Positions 53,040 to 64,000 are shown, counted from the stretch's first letter. The stretch: 64,000 nucleotides of DNA from Geoglobus ahangari (GCF_001006045.1 NZ_CP011267.1:1550001-1614000); one strand, 5' to 3'. A program made the numbers and translations. Notes: generated by a model from the letters alone, not told the origin.

Positions 53040-54410
53040 ATGATCACCCTCATCAATCCCTCCTGCAACGTCGAGACCGTCAGGAGGCTCGACTTCTCCA
53101 CCCCACCCCTTGGACTTGCTTACCTCGCCTCAGCCCTCAGGGAGGCGGGCTTTAGAGTCAAGATAGTGGACAACATGGTGGAGCGGCTCAGCATCCATGA
53201 GCTCGTTAAGCGGGTGAGGAACTCGTTCATGGTGGGGATAACCTCCACAACCCCCACATTTAGCTCCGCGCTGAGGCTTGCGAGGGAGCTGAAGCAGGCG
53301 CTTCCAGACGTGCACGTTGTGCTTGGAGGCGTTCACGTCTCCTTCACACCATTCAGCGCTTTAAAAAGCGGTTTTGTAGACTCAGTGTGCGTCGGGGAGG
53401 GTGAGCACACGATTGTGGAGGTCGCTGAGAAAATTGAGAGCGGGAAGGGGCTTGAGGGTGTTAAGGGGATCGTGTATAAGGACGGTGGGAGGGTGATCTC
53501 CAACGAGGGCAGGGGATACATCGATGATCTCGACTCACTGCCGTTCCCCGCCTACGATCTTCTTCCCATGGATAGGTATAGGGTCATAGGCAGGAGACTG
53601 AACTACTTCCCTGTGATCACCTCTCGAGGATGCCCCTTCGGGTGCATCTACTGCTCGACGTCCAGATTCATGGGCAGGCGGTTCAGGATGAGGAGCGCGG
53701 GGAATGTGGTTGACGAGATCGAGTGGCTTTACGATGAGTTTGGTGCGAGGAACATAGCCTTCAGCGACGACACGTTCACGCTCGACAGGAACAGGGTTCT
53801 TGAGATCTGCAGGGAGATCAGGGAGAGGGGCCTGGACGTTTCGTGGAGCTGCTCGTCGAGGGTTGATACGGTAGATGAGGAGATGCTCAGGGAGATGAAG
53901 AGAGCGGGGTGTGAGATGATCTACTACGGCGTGGAGTCGGCGAGTGAGGACGTTCTCAGGTTCTACAGGAAGAGGATAAGCCTCGATAAGGTGAGGAGGG
54001 CTGTGGAGCTAACAAAGAGGCACGGGATGCTTGCGATCTGCTCCTTCATTCTCGGCGCCCCTGTGGAGAGCAGGAGCGACATGATGAGCACGATAGACCT
54101 CGCCCTCTCCCTCGACCCGGACTACGCGCAGTTCTCGATTCTGACACCGTATCCGGGAACGGAGATATACGAGCTCGCCCGGAAGAATGGCTGGCTCCTC
54201 ACAGAGAACTTCGATGAGTACACCGCAGGTAAGCCTGTCATGAAGGGAGAGCACGTTGAACCCGAGGAGGTCATGAACCTGCTGAAGCTCGCGTACAGGA
54301 GGTTCTACCTGAGACCCTCCTTCATCCTCAGGAACATCAGGCGGAAGAACTTCGGGGTTGTGGCCGGTGTTTTGAGACTGTTTCTCAGGGCCAAGCTGGG
54401 GAAAGTTTAA
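53040..54410 (+). CDS. B12-binding radical SAM protein
   Basis: 456-residue protein with an N-terminal cobalamin-binding Rossmann domain (PPLGLAYLASALREAG, VVLGGVHVSFTP, no DxHxxG motif, so base-off binding) and a radical SAM core with SRGCPFGCIYCSTSRF (CxxxCxxC). Class B members methylate or rearrange unreactive carbons; the product is unknown. The start ATG 53040 follows GGTG by 6 nt; a TTG at 53025 is less likely. Own TATA-like ATATTTTAAATAC. Confidence 0.88.
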   Translation: MITLINPSCNVETVRRLDFSTPPLGLAYLASALREAGFRVKIVDNMVERLSIHELVKRVRNSFMVGITSTTPTFSSALRLARELKQALPDVHVVLGGVHVSFTPFSALKSGFVDSVCVGEGEHTIVEVAEKIESGKGLEGVKGIVYKDGGRVISNEGRGYIDDLDSLPFPAYDLLPMDRYRVIGRRLNYFPVITSRGCPFGCIYCSTSRFMGRRFRMRSAGNVVDEIEWLYDEFGARNIAFSDDTFTLDRNRVLEICREIRERGLDVSWSCSSRVDTVDEEMLREMKRAGCEMIYYGVESASEDVLRFYRKRISLDKVRRAVELTKRHGMLAICSFILGAPVESRSDMMSTIDLALSLDPDYAQFSILTPYPGTEIYELARKNGWLLTENFDEYTAGKPVMKGEHVEPEEVMNLLKLAYRRFYLRPSFILRNIRRKNFGVVAGVLRLFLRAKLGKV

Positions 54411-54475
54411 TCTGCAGGGAGGGATTAAATTTATAAGCTTAGCTGTCCTTTGCCCCACATATTCTGGTGATGCTC

Positions 54476-55039
54476 ATGTATGCACGGATAAAGGTTAGAG
54501 ACACGGTTAGGGTTCCCCCGAACAGGCTCGGCGAGGACATAAGCCAGATAATCGACGAACTGCTGTGGGAGAACTTCGAGGGCATGCTGGACAAGGAGTA
54601 CGGCATGATCGTCGGCATAGAGAGCGTGGACGAGATCGGAGAGGGCAAGATAATCGAGGGAGACGGGGGTGTGTACTTTGACGTGGTTTTCACGGCCATC
54701 ACCTTCAAACCCCTGATGCAGGAGGTTGTTGAGGGGGTCGTGAACGAGATTGTCGAGTTCGGAGCCTTCGTATCTCTCGGCCCGCTCGACGGGCTTCTCC
54801 ACATGAGCCAGATAACCGACGACTACCTGAACTTCGACGAGAAGAACAAGAGGCTCGTTGGCAGGGAGACGAAAAGGACGCTTGAGGAGGGAGATCTGGT
54901 AAGGGCGAGGATAGTGGCCCTCTCACTTAAGGAGAAGGAGCCCGAGAAGAGCAAGATCGGCTTAACAATGAGGCAGCCCTGGCTTGGCGCGCTGAAGTGG
55001 ATTGAGGAGGATAAGAAGAAGCTGGAGAGTGGTGAGTGA
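54476..55039 (+). CDS. rpoE1: RNA polymerase subunit Rpo7 (RpoE')
   Basis: 187 residues: N-terminal tip domain (MYARIKVRDTVRVPPNRLG) and C-terminal S1 domain (from ~80) with GAFVSLGPLDGLLHMSQITDD. It forms the stalk of archaeal RNA polymerase with RpoF. The start ATG 54476 is decided by GGTGAT 4 nt upstream. Heads a seven-gene run to bud32. Overlaps spt4 by one base. Confidence 0.95.
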   Translation: MYARIKVRDTVRVPPNRLGEDISQIIDELLWENFEGMLDKEYGMIVGIESVDEIGEGKIIEGDGGVYFDVVFTAITFKPLMQEVVEGVVNEIVEFGAFVSLGPLDGLLHMSQITDDYLNFDEKNKRLVGRETKRTLEEGDLVRARIVALSLKEKEPEKSKIGLTMRQPWLGALKWIEEDKKKLESGE

Positions 55040-55227
55040 TGGTAGAGTACGCCTGCAAGAAGTGCAGGTACATTACCGAAGAGCCGACGATCTGCAAGGT
55101 CTGCGGGAGCAGGGAGTTCACAAAGGAGTGGCACGGATACGTTGTGATCATTGACCCGGAGAAGAGTGAGGTCGCGAAGAAGCTTGGGGTCAAGTACGCG
55201 GGAAAATACGCCCTAATAGTGAGCTGA
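55039..55227 (+). CDS. spt4: Transcription elongation factor Spt4 (RpoE'')
   Basis: 62-residue zinc-ribbon protein with CKKCRYITEEPTICKVCG binding one zinc. It pairs with Spt5/NusG on RNA polymerase. ATG 55039 overlaps the rpoE1 stop (TGATG). Confidence 0.93.
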   Translation: MVEYACKKCRYITEEPTICKVCGSREFTKEWHGYVVIIDPEKSEVAKKLGVKYAGKYALIVS

Positions 55228-55228
55228 G

Positions 55229-55807
55229 ATGCTGAGGGTCACCGAGAAGCTCAGGGAGGAGCTGTCGGTTCCGTTTGGCAGGCTTTACGAGGGCAGAGGC
55301 CCGGAGCTTGTGAAGAGGATAGAGGAGATAAGGCAAGCGAAGCTTCTGGCAACCATCGGGGATCTCGTGTCTCTCTTCACGTTTCAGGCCGGGTTTGAGC
55401 CGGACATCGTGGTCATAGACTTCAAAACCGAGCGAAGGGAGCTCGGAGACAGCTTTGAGTCGGACATAATGGCGTTTCTCAGGGATTACAGGATCGTCAG
55501 GGTCGAGAACCCTCAGGGGCACGTGACAGAGGAGCTCGTTCGTGCGCTGAGGGAGGGGATATCTACAGGTAGGACTTGCGTGATTGTGGACGGAGAGGAG
55601 GACATGTCTGCCCTTCCGCTGGCCCTGCTGCTTCCTGAGGGGAGCGTGATTCTGTACGGCATACCCTCGAGGGGGATTGCGGCCTACACTGTTGACGAGG
55701 AGGGTAAAGTTCTAATATCCCGCATGGTTGAGGAGATGGAGGAAGTTGGAGACGATAGGGTTAGAGATATGCTCATCGGAGGTGAGGTGAATGGAGCTGC
55801 TGATTGA
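55229..55807 (+). CDS. GTP-dependent dephospho-CoA kinase
   Basis: 192 residues of the archaeal DUF359 family, which catalyses the last step of coenzyme A synthesis using GTP. Conserved segments are GDLVSLFTFQAGFEPDIVVIDFKTER and VDGEEDMSALPLALLLPEGSVILYG, with nucleotide contacts in the latter. Usual position in the spt4-rps24e run. Confidence 0.9.
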   Translation: MLRVTEKLREELSVPFGRLYEGRGPELVKRIEEIRQAKLLATIGDLVSLFTFQAGFEPDIVVIDFKTERRELGDSFESDIMAFLRDYRIVRVENPQGHVTEELVRALREGISTGRTCVIVDGEEDMSALPLALLLPEGSVILYGIPSRGIAAYTVDEEGKVLISRMVEEMEEVGDDRVRDMLIGGEVNGAAD

Positions 55808-56095
55808 GAAACAGAGGGATAATCCTCTGCTGAAGAGGAAGGAGGTTTACTTCAGGGTGAAGTATGAGGACACGAAGGTAACCCCTTCAAGGCAGGAAGT
55901 GAGGGAGAAGCTGTCAGGGCTTCTCAACGCCACTCAGGACAGGTTAGTTATAAGGTGGATGAAGCCGGAGTTCGGCAAGATGGAGGCCGAGGGATATGCG
56001 CTCATCTACGAAACGCCAGAGGATATGAAGGCGGTTGAGGAGGATTACATTCTCAAGAGGAACTTCTCCGAGGAGTCTGAGGAGGGTGGAGAGTA

Positions 56096-56096
<1 letters not shown>
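55791..56096 (+). CDS. rps24e: Ribosomal protein S24e
   Basis: 101-residue small-subunit protein, specific to archaea and eukaryotes, with [21 protein letters not shown] near the N-terminus and [16 protein letters not shown] at the C-terminus. Overlaps the preceding kinase gene by 17 nt and rps27ae by 1 nt. Confidence 0.95.
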
Positions 56097-57806
<1,710 letters not shown>

Positions 57807-57836
<30 letters not shown>

Positions 57837-58073
57837 GGTTCCGACGAGGAAGGCGAGGAGCAGGTCTCTGTTTTTGATGCACACCGCAAACACGAGAGCA
57901 CCAGCGATGGTCTTCTCAGGACTGCTGAGCACGTCCGGGAAGACGAGGGCGGAGAACACTGCTGGTGGGACGTACTTCACGAACCTGCTGTCCCTTATGC
58001 TTAGGAAAAATGGCGTGACTCTCGTCAGGTAGGTCACGACGGCCATTCCGAGTATCAGAATCAGCCAGTCCAT
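57807..58073 (-). CDS. azlD: AzlD-type branched-chain amino acid exporter subunit
   Basis: 88 residues with three membrane helices, typical of the small AzlD subunit: ILGMAVVTYLTRVTPFFL and VPPAVFSALVFPDV. Pairs with AzlC to export branched-chain amino acids. Overlaps azlC by 13 nt. Confidence 0.85.
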
Positions 58074-58699
58074 CTCTCAGCCACACCTCCTGCCACTATC
58101 CCTGCAAGAGCGGCAAAGATTATTCCGGTGCTCGACCCTATAACCACGGCTATCACTCCCGCAACTATTGCAGAGACGGCGTAGCTGATTCCCCTGACGC
58201 TCGAAGTCAGGATGGCTATGAACATCGCAGTCAGGCCGAACGGGAGGATGCTGTAGATTTTCTCCGGTATCAGCTGGCCGAAGGCTATTCCAAACGCTGT
58301 TCCGCTCACCCATGCCGAGAGTGCGAGAAAGTTCAGCCTCACCTGAAACCCCCAGTCTCCCGTGCCTTTGACGCTTGATATTCCGACTGCAAACGTCTCG
58401 TCGGTGATTCCGAAAGCCATTACTGCTCTCTTGATGGGGTTCAGCCCCCTGAAGATTCCGGACATGTCGCTGGACATCAGGAGGTGCCTCGAGTTTATCA
58501 GGAGGGTCGTCAGGATTATCAGCCAGATGTCCGCGTTCTCCTCAACCATTCTGAGGGCTATGAACTGCGCTGCCCCAGCAAACACGCTCAGGGACATGAG
58601 CACGGAAAGGCTGCCGAAGTAGGGAGAGGCGAGCACGCCGAACGCCATGGATATGAAGAAGTAGCTGACCATGACCGGAAGAGCCCTCCTGAGAGCCAT
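58061..58699 (-). CDS. azlC: AzlC-type branched-chain amino acid exporter subunit
   Basis: 212 residues, about six membrane helices, with the family opening ALPVMVSYFFISMAFGVLA and FAGAAQFIALRM, and LLINSRHLLMSSDMSG and FGITDETFAV in the central region. Forms an exporter with AzlD. Divergent from the Agl23-like gene. Confidence 0.87.
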   Translation of the reverse strand: MALRRALPVMVSYFFISMAFGVLASPYFGSLSVLMSLSVFAGAAQFIALRMVEENADIWLIILTTLLINSRHLLMSSDMSGIFRGLNPIKRAVMAFGITDETFAVGISSVKGTGDWGFQVRLNFLALSAWVSGTAFGIAFGQLIPEKIYSILPFGLTAMFIAILTSSVRGISYAVSAIVAGVIAVVIGSSTGIIFAALAGIVAGGVAERWTG

Positions 58700-58770
58700 G
58701 TCCCGCTTAGGACATGCCGGATTTTAAGCTTATGGCAAACCTTTTTTACAACCACAGCCCACTCACCCCG

Positions 58771-60132
58771 ATGAAAAAGCTCGTCATCGCCTTCCTGCTC
58801 ATAGCACTGGTGACGAGGCTCTACATGCTCGACGACAGGCCCATGGATCATGATGAGAGCATTCACGGATACCTCAGCTACATCCTCATGAAGGACCACA
58901 GCTACAGCTACGACCCTGCATACCACGGCCCCTTCCTGTACTTCGCAACCGCGGGCGTTTTCTCGGTGCTCGGAGACTCGAAGTTCACGGCCCGCCTCGT
59001 CCCGGTGGTGTTCTCCATAATCGGCATATTCTTCGCCCTCAGGTTCGAGAGGTTCTACAAAAACTCGTACCTCTTCGCAGCAATCCTCCTATTTTCTCCC
59101 TCAATCCTCTACTACTCCCGGTACCTGAGAAACGACGTGATAGTGCTTGCAAGCTTCATAGCGGTGGTTTACAGCTACTTCTCCTACAGGCAAACCGGGA
59201 GGGCGAGGTACATCTACATCGCCTCGATCTTTGCTGCGGTGATGGTCACTGCCAAGGAGAACGGATACCTCTACCTCGGCACGATTCTGTCCTTCATCTT
59301 CTTCAGGAAGCTCCACGACAGGGACTATGGCGTGAGCATGAGCACGCTCAAGCACCTGCTCGTTTCATTCCTCATCGCGTTCTTCATGTTCTCATTCCTC
59401 TACACCTCCGCCTTCTCGGACATGGATGGTCTGAAGAGGGCAACCATCAACTCCTTCGCACACTGGTTCGAGATGCACGAGAGAAACGACCACTGGAAGC
59501 CCATCTACTACTACTCCAAGATGATCCTCGAGTACGAGTTTCTGCCACTGGGCATGGTGCTTGCAGGCATTCCCGAGTTCGTCAGGAGGGTGAAGGGGAA
59601 GGAGCTAACTGAGATAGAGCTGTTCGCGTTCTACTGGCTTGCAACCGCGTTCCTGATCTACCACGTGCTGAGCCACAAGGTTCCGTGGCTCCTTGTTCAT
59701 CTTGTTGCTCCAATGGCATTCTTCGGAAGCCTTTACGCAGGCTATCTGACCAGAAAGCCTGCGAGGTTCGTTTTCGTGTCTCTGCTCCTCATCACGGCGG
59801 GAGTGGCGGGGTATCTCGCGTACGTTGACAGCACCAACACCGACCACGACCTCATATACATTCAGGCCCAGAGGGATGTGGAGAAGCTCGCGGACAGGAT
59901 AATCGAGTACAACGGCTCGGTTCTCGTCTTCGTTCCCGGAAATGACTACTGGCCGCTTCCGTGGTACCTCCGGCACCACTCCACGGCGTTCTCCAGCAAG
60001 TACTACGACGGCTACGACGTTGTTGTGACCTCAAAGGATCAGGTAGAATTTGTAAAAGAAAAGGGATACGTCCTCGACGGAGTCTACACTCTAAGGCCAG
60101 GTCATGACCTCTACTGGCTACATAAGGCCTAA
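58771..60132 (+). CDS. Agl23-like membrane glycosyltransferase (PMT/GT39-type)
   Basis: 453-residue polytopic membrane protein with about nine to ten helices. The first extracytoplasmic loop carries [15 protein letters not shown] with the acidic pair of GT-C enzymes, then [12 protein letters not shown]. It belongs with the archaeal TIGR03663-like proteins named after flippase-associated Agl23; the donor is probably a dolichol-phosphate sugar (inference). Start ATG 58771 (MKKLVIAFL) gives a normal N-terminal helix; an earlier in-frame ATG adds 19 poorly conserved residues. The C-terminus overlaps the convergent tbp by 15 nt. Confidence 0.8.
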   Translation: MKKLVIAFLLIALVTRLYMLDDRPMDHDESIHGYLSYILMKDHSYSYDPAYHGPFLYFATAGVFSVLGDSKFTARLVPVVFSIIGIFFALRFERFYKNSYLFAAILLFSPSILYYSRYLRNDVIVLASFIAVVYSYFSYRQTGRARYIYIASIFAAVMVTAKENGYLYLGTILSFIFFRKLHDRDYGVSMSTLKHLLVSFLIAFFMFSFLYTSAFSDMDGLKRATINSFAHWFEMHERNDHWKPIYYYSKMILEYEFLPLGMVLAGIPEFVRRVKGKELTEIELFAFYWLATAFLIYHVLSHKVPWLLVHLVAPMAFFGSLYAGYLTRKPARFVFVSLLLITAGVAGYLAYVDSTNTDHDLIYIQAQRDVEKLADRIIEYNGSVLVFVPGNDYWPLPWYLRHHSTAFSSKYYDGYDVVVTSKDQVEFVKEKGYVLDGVYTLRPGHDLYWLHKA

Positions 60133-60672
60133 GGCCGTGAGCTCCTCCGCTATCTTTTCAACAGCCCTCCTCGCATCTTCGGGATTCTTTCCACCGGTTA
60201 CCACCATCTTGCCGGAGCCAAATATAAGCACCACAACCCTCGGATCTCTGAGCCTGTAAACGAGCCCCGGGAACTGCTCCGGCTCGTACTCAATGTTCTC
60301 AAGCCCCAGGCCGATGGCTATGGCGTTGAGGTTGAGGTCAACTCCGAGGTCGGCAGAGGCCACAATGTTCTGAACCTTCACCTCGGGATCCTCGTAAACC
60401 GGGATGCCAAAACTGCCGATTATCTTTACAACCTGCTTTACAGCCCTCCTCGCGTCTTCAACACTCTTACTTCCGGTGCAAACGACCTTGCCACTTCTGA
60501 AAACGAGAGCCGCAGCCTTCGGCTCCTTAATTCTCAGAACAAGTCCGGGAAACTGCTTTGGCTTGTATTCTGCATCCTTAACCTCTCTCGCGATCTTGTT
60601 CAGGTCAATGTTCTCGCCAATCTGGGTTGAGGCGACGACATTCTCAATCTTAATTTTGTAGTCAGTAGCCAT
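60118..60672 (-). CDS. tbp: TATA-box-binding protein
   Basis: 184-residue TBP made of two direct repeats (about 5-92 and 98-184), each with the saddle motif, [20 protein letters not shown] and [20 protein letters not shown], followed by SGK(V/M)V. It recruits TFB to promoters. No acidic C-terminal tail is present. Its own upstream region has two TATA-like elements. Confidence 0.97.
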   Translation of the reverse strand: MATDYKIKIENVVASTQIGENIDLNKIAREVKDAEYKPKQFPGLVLRIKEPKAAALVFRSGKVVCTGSKSVEDARRAVKQVVKIIGSFGIPVYEDPEVKVQNIVASADLGVDLNLNAIAIGLGLENIEYEPEQFPGLVYRLRDPRVVVLIFGSGKMVVTGGKNPEDARRAVEKIAEELTALGLM

Positions 60673-60681
60673 ATTTAAAGA

Positions 60682-60704
60682 CCTTTATAAACCCTATATA
60701 TACC
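60682..60704 (-). promoter_or_regulatory. Promoter of tbp with two TATA-like elements
   Basis: On the minus strand GGTATATATAGG and, further toward the gene, GTTTATAAAGG lie 10-32 nt upstream of the tbp ATG. Only the distal one is at the normal distance; the proximal one overlaps the expected transcription start. Possible autoregulation by TBP occupancy. Confidence 0.5.
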
Positions 60705-60733
60705 TTTGCATGAAGAAAAAGTGAGAGGGGCAG

Positions 60734-61912
60734 TCAGGCATTCTCCTGATACCACCTGACAAGCTCCTCGAACTGGGAGTGGGTGTTAACGTTCCTCGTC
60801 TCCATGGGGCTCTTGAAGAAGAACCCCATCTCCTTTATGACTCCGTACATCCCCTCCTTCTTCGCGAACAGCAGGAATCTTGCGATGTCTATGGTGAGGG
60901 GAGCAGCGACTATGGCATCTATCGCATCCCAGATGAAGTAGAACTTCATCTTCCTTCCGAGGAACCCCTCGAAGTGTATGAAGTCGAATGCAGTCTTGTT
61001 GTCCGCGAGAGACGGGAAGTACTCTATCTGGGTTATGCTGAACGGTGAGTAGCCGTAGATCTTCTCGAGAACCTTGTCCTTGCTGATCACCTTGCTCTCC
61101 TTGTTCTCCTTGTGGCTCAGCACGAGCCCGTCGAGATCTCCGAGGATGTTGTAGCTCATCCATCCCAGCACCTTCAGGTTCCTGTAGGCGAACATTGGCG
61201 CGAGTGTGGTTTTGACCAGTGTCTCTCCAGTTTTTCCGTCGTTGCCTGCGTGAGGCACCTTCTTCTCAATCGCCAGCTCCTTGAGGGCCGGTAAGGAGGA
61301 GCCAACGCTTGGTGTGAAGTTTCCGTACGGAATGCCGTTCTTCAACGCCACGTAGGCGTAGAGCATGCTCGCAGACGCGTACTCCTTTGCATTCTCCTCA
61401 ATCATCTTCTCGAAGCCGTCGAGGGTGTCGTGGTACTTCTCGTTGTACCTTATTATCGGCTCAGTGGAGGCCGAGTTTATCATGACTGTCTCGCTGTCAG
61501 CGAACCTCTTCACGTCTCTCTCAAGCCTCTCCACTATCTCCGAGAGCGTCTGCACCTCGTTCTCCAGCACGTCCAGCTCTCCGAGCGCCTGCACACCCTT
61601 TCCGCAGTTGATGGCTGTGCCCTTCTCTGCCCTTATCTTCTCGAGATCCTCCCTGACCTCCTCAAGCTGGTCGAGCTCGAAGTGCCTGTTGAGCTCCCAG
61701 TGCTGCAGTGAAGCCACGTAAGCGTTCTCCACCTTCCTTACCTCGTGACCGCCAAACTCGAATTTGAGAGGAGCGTACTTCTCGATACCCTCGAACTGCG
61801 GAAGCTCACTGACGAGCCCGGTGGTCTCCATCCTGCCCTTCTCTATGAGCTTGCCACCGAGCATCGCAGTGGTGGACACGATCCCATAAGCGCCAACGTA
61901 CCATATCTTCAC
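60734..61912 (-). CDS. ips: myo-Inositol-1-phosphate synthase
   Basis: Isomerises glucose-6-phosphate to L-myo-inositol-1-phosphate, precursor of archaeal inositol phospholipids and of the thermoprotectant di-inositol phosphate. NAD site KIWYVGAYGIVSTTAMLGG at the N-terminus, then GLVSELPQFEGIEKYAP, INSASTEP and GNDGKTGETLVKT (active site). I put the start at GTG 61912, because GGAGGTGAT ends 4 nt before it; the ATG at 61918 overlaps that ribosome-binding site. The resulting 392 residues match the Archaeoglobus fulgidus enzyme. Confidence 0.93.
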   Translation of the reverse strand: MKIWYVGAYGIVSTTAMLGGKLIEKGRMETTGLVSELPQFEGIEKYAPLKFEFGGHEVRKVENAYVASLQHWELNRHFELDQLEEVREDLEKIRAEKGTAINCGKGVQALGELDVLENEVQTLSEIVERLERDVKRFADSETVMINSASTEPIIRYNEKYHDTLDGFEKMIEENAKEYASASMLYAYVALKNGIPYGNFTPSVGSSLPALKELAIEKKVPHAGNDGKTGETLVKTTLAPMFAYRNLKVLGWMSYNILGDLDGLVLSHKENKESKVISKDKVLEKIYGYSPFSITQIEYFPSLADNKTAFDFIHFEGFLGRKMKFYFIWDAIDAIVAAPLTIDIARFLLFAKKEGMYGVIKEMGFFFKSPMETRNVNTHSQFEELVRWYQENA

Positions 61913-61977
61913 GGCCATCACCTCCGAGAAGCGTGAGTTTTTTGAAAATTTTTTAACCACTCGGTATAAAAATTTTT

Positions 61978-62202
61978 GTGGAAGTTGAGGAGTTGAGGGA
62001 GCTTGCCGAGAAGCTTGAGAGAGCAAGATTTAGCGAAGGGACAGTTGAGGTTGATGTCGATGCGCTCGACACCCTGCTCAGGATAGTCGGGAGGGCGATT
62101 GCGGAGATGGACATGGGTAACATTTATACCGCCAGAGAGATCCTGAGCGAGATGGGGGAAATCATTTACAAGGCCATGAAATCGTTTTTAAACGAACACT
62201 AA
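61978..62202 (+). CDS. Small helical protein, unknown
   Basis: 74 residues with GTG 61978. Three predicted helices: VEELRELAEKLERARF, VDALDTLLRIVGRAIAEMD and TAREILSEMGEIIYKAMKSF. No metal motif, no membrane segment. A TATA-like AAATTTTTTAACC lies about 20-31 nt upstream, a leaderless arrangement. Transcribed away from ips. I recognise no function. Confidence 0.6.
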   Translation: MEVEELRELAEKLERARFSEGTVEVDVDALDTLLRIVGRAIAEMDMGNIYTAREILSEMGEIIYKAMKSFLNEH

Positions 62203-62247
62203 TTCGCTGATCGTAAAATTTTTATACACTCTAAATAAAAAACCCCC

Positions 62248-62946
62248 ATGGATTTTCTCGCCAAGAGGTTCGCAGAGCTGATAGCGGGCAACATAGTTTT
62301 CTCGGATAGCTATGGAGATGCAATAAAGAAGTGGCGAACGATATTTGACGTCCCGCAGAAGGAGCTTGCCGAGAGGCTCGAGATAACACCCTCCGTGATA
62401 AGCGATTACGAGTCCAACAGAAGGAAGTCCCCCGGAACGGCCTTCATAAAGAAGCTCGTGGAGACGCTCATCGAGATAGACAGGGAGAGGGGGTGGAAGA
62501 CGCTCTCCAAATACAAGGATCTGCTCGGGGTGGAGTTTGATGTCATAATAGACATAATGGAGTACTCCAAGCCCCGCAGCTCAAAGGAGCTGGCCAGCAT
62601 CGTGGATGGAGCACTGATGACGAACTTTGGCAGAAGCGCGATGGGGCACACGGTCGTGGACAGCCTGAAGGCGATTCTCGAGATGAGCAGCTACGACTTC
62701 TACAGGCTGTACGGACTCACGAGCGAGAGGGCCCTCGTCTTCACCAAGGTCTCCACCGGCAGGTCTCCGATGGTTGCGGTCAGGGTTGCCAACCTTAAGC
62801 CGTCCGTTGTCATTCTCAACCCACTAAATTCGGAGAAGGTTGACAGACTCGCCGTTAAAATTGCCGAGATTGAGGGCATCGACCTGATTTTAACCGAGAT
62901 TGAAGAGGAGGAGGTTGTGGAGCGGCTGAGGGGTCTGGGGGTGTGA
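62248..62946 (+). CDS. Archaeal HTH transcriptional regulator
   Basis: 232 residues. The N-terminal HTH (XRE-like) spans ~25-75: [37 protein letters not shown]. The rest is an archaeal C-terminal domain with [34 protein letters not shown], probably ligand-binding. This type of regulator (COG1709) commonly precedes HMG-CoA synthase in euryarchaea. TATA-like TTTTTATACAC lies upstream. Ends 2 nt before the HMG-CoA synthase start. Confidence 0.85.
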   Translation: MDFLAKRFAELIAGNIVFSDSYGDAIKKWRTIFDVPQKELAERLEITPSVISDYESNRRKSPGTAFIKKLVETLIEIDRERGWKTLSKYKDLLGVEFDVIIDIMEYSKPRSSKELASIVDGALMTNFGRSAMGHTVVDSLKAILEMSSYDFYRLYGLTSERALVFTKVSTGRSPMVAVRVANLKPSVVILNPLNSEKVDRLAVKIAEIEGIDLILTEIEEEEVVERLRGLGV

Positions 62947-62948
62947 GG

Positions 62949-63986
62949 ATGGTCGGGATTGTTTCGTACGGCACGTACATTCCCAAGTTCAGGATAAAGG
63001 CTGAGGAGATAGCGAGAATATGGGGAGAGAATGCCGAGGCGATCAAGAACGGCCTCGGTGTATTCGAGAAGAGCGTCCCTGACATCGATGAGGATACTGT
63101 CACAATTTCCGTTGAATGCGCGAGGGAGGCGGTGAGGAGGGCTAAGATAGACAAGAACGAGATAGGGGCGATATTCGTCGGCTCCGAGAGCCACCCCTAC
63201 GCGGTAAAGCCTACAGCGACGATAGTTGGGGAGGCTCTTGCGATAAACAGCTTCTTCCACTCCGCTGACCTCGAGTTCGCGTGCAAGGCAGGAAGTGCGG
63301 GAATACAGAACTGCATGGCGATGGTCGAGTCGGGGATGATTAGGTATGGGCTCGCGATCGGCGCTGACACGAGTCAGGGAGCCCCCGGAGACCCGCTGGA
63401 GTACTCCGCTGCAGCCGGAGGAGCTGGCTTCATAATCGGGAACGAGAACGTTATAGCCGAGATAAAGGACACGCTCAGCTTCACGACCGACACCCCCGAC
63501 TTCTGGAGGAGGGAGGGACAGCCCTACCCGAGCCACGGGGGCAGGTTCACCGGAGAGCCCGCGTACTTCAGGCACGTCTCAACCGCTGCCAAGACGATCA
63601 TGGAGAGGAACAGCCTCACTCCAGAGGACTTCACGTACGCTGTGTTCCACATGCCAAACGGAAAGTTCCCCGTGAGGGTTGCGAGGATGCTTGGTTTTTC
63701 CAGCAAGCAGATAGAGCAGGGGCTTGTTGTGAGGTACATAGGCAACACATACTCTGGCTCGTCGCTTCTCGGATTCGCTGCCGTTCTGGATGTCGCGAAG
63801 CCGGGAGACAGGATACTGCTCACGTCCTTCGGCAGCGGAGCTGGAAGTGATGCCTTCATTGTCGAGATAACCGAGAACATAGAGAGCTTCGAGAGGACTC
63901 CTAAGGTCTGGGAGAAGATAGAGAGGAAGGTGTACATAGACTACGGCATGTACGCGAAGCTCAGGAGAAAGATCAGGATGGGGTGA
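62949..63986 (+). CDS. hmgS: Hydroxymethylglutaryl-CoA synthase, archaeal type
   Basis: 345-residue enzyme condensing acetoacetyl-CoA and acetyl-CoA to HMG-CoA, feeding archaeal isoprenoid lipids. Catalytic Glu in [13 protein letters not shown], Cys in [11 protein letters not shown], and His in [10 protein letters not shown]. Length fits the archaeal form. ATG 62949 follows GGGTG by 5 nt; a GTG 6 nt earlier is an alternative. The next gene, probably the acetoacetyl-CoA thiolase, begins at 63992. Confidence 0.94.
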   Translation: MVGIVSYGTYIPKFRIKAEEIARIWGENAEAIKNGLGVFEKSVPDIDEDTVTISVECAREAVRRAKIDKNEIGAIFVGSESHPYAVKPTATIVGEALAINSFFHSADLEFACKAGSAGIQNCMAMVESGMIRYGLAIGADTSQGAPGDPLEYSAAAGGAGFIIGNENVIAEIKDTLSFTTDTPDFWRREGQPYPSHGGRFTGEPAYFRHVSTAAKTIMERNSLTPEDFTYAVFHMPNGKFPVRVARMLGFSSKQIEQGLVVRYIGNTYSGSSLLGFAAVLDVAKPGDRILLTSFGSGAGSDAFIVEITENIESFERTPKVWEKIERKVYIDYGMYAKLRRKIRMG

Positions 63987-63991
63987 TTTCC

Positions 63992-64000
63992 ATGAGGAGA
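63992..64000 (+). CDS. Start of next gene (partial), likely acetoacetyl-CoA thiolase
   Basis: Only ATGAGGAGA (MRR) is inside the window. It is preceded by GGTGAT 4 nt upstream and lies 5 nt after hmgS. In euryarchaea hmgS is followed by a thiolase in the same operon; the identity here is inference. Confidence 0.55.

Overview
The window is chromosomal DNA of a euryarchaeon, most likely a member of the Archaeoglobales (Geoglobus/Archaeoglobus-like). Archaeal markers are TBP, RpoE'/Spt4, ribosomal proteins S24e and S27Ae, Kae1 and Bud32, TmcA, the archaeal S-adenosylmethionine synthetase, the stand-alone ATP-PPase subunit of GMP synthase, NreA and archaeal HMG-CoA synthase. An inositol-1-phosphate synthase matching the Archaeoglobus type, a bacterial-type glycerol-3-phosphate dehydrogenase, two aldehyde:ferredoxin oxidoreductases (AORs) and an F420-type flavin/deazaflavin oxidoreductase fit that order. 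The genus is inference. Many internal starts follow a GGTGAT-like ribosome-binding site about 4 nt before the start codon; many first genes look leaderless, with a TATA box 25-30 nt upstream.

Layout. 1-10.3 kb: hisS (cut by the left edge), an acyl-CoA dehydrogenase/acetoacetate decarboxylase-family pair, tRNA-Thr, leuD with a tiny zinc-ribbon gene, purA, a ferritin-like gene, then Trm112-like/pyrG/guaA-B/argD and an MBL-fold hydrolase. 10.4-17.5 kb: an MFS carrier and two divergent units, SCP2-ADH-AOR on the minus strand and 2-hydroxyacid dehydrogenase/ThDP decarboxylase on the plus strand. 17.5-19.9 kb: a small accessory patch with HEPN-MNT, a frameshifted MBL gene and VapBC. 19.8-28.5 kb: pyrD, an amidohydrolase and LLM oxidoreductase, a complete Liv-type ABC transporter and a MutS-like ATPase. 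28.6-34.9 kb: HAD phosphatase, PfkB kinase, NreA, MAT, an AbrB-PhoU regulator and a family 2 glycosyltransferase. 35-39.5 kb: pstSCAB-arsC-phoU.

39.6-46.4 kb: DHH phosphoesterase, ferredoxin plus a second AOR, gpsA, pyrF, 6-phospho-3-hexuloisomerase and an M42 peptidase. 46.4-47.2 kb: a RelBE pair with a frameshifted toxin, and a 34-residue membrane peptide. 47.3-52.7 kb: tmcA, an ASCH protein, tRNA-Ser, glutaredoxin-like and ferredoxin:thioredoxin reductase genes, a stand-alone Cas4-like nuclease and aspartate kinase. 52.8-64 kb: a 42-residue Cys-rich ORF, a B12-binding radical SAM protein, the rpoE'-spt4-dephospho-CoA kinase-rps24e-rps27ae-kae1-bud32 information-processing run, AzlCD, an Agl23-like membrane protein, TBP, inositol-1-phosphate synthase, a helical ORF, and an HTH regulator/HMG-CoA synthase/next-gene mevalonate cluster running off the right edge.

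Most of the window is ordinary housekeeping. The points most worth checking are (i) matching TATAGAYNGG-type repeats and a palindrome at the AbrB-PhoU regulator and pst promoters, suggesting a phosphate regulon, (ii) the divergent SCP2-ADH-AOR / hydroxyacid-decarboxylase units, which can be read as one 2-hydroxyacid or aldehyde oxidation route, (iii) two genes broken by single extra bases in 5-base homopolymers, and (iv) three tiny, apparently genuine genes. No CRISPR array, insertion sequence, rRNA or origin was seen.
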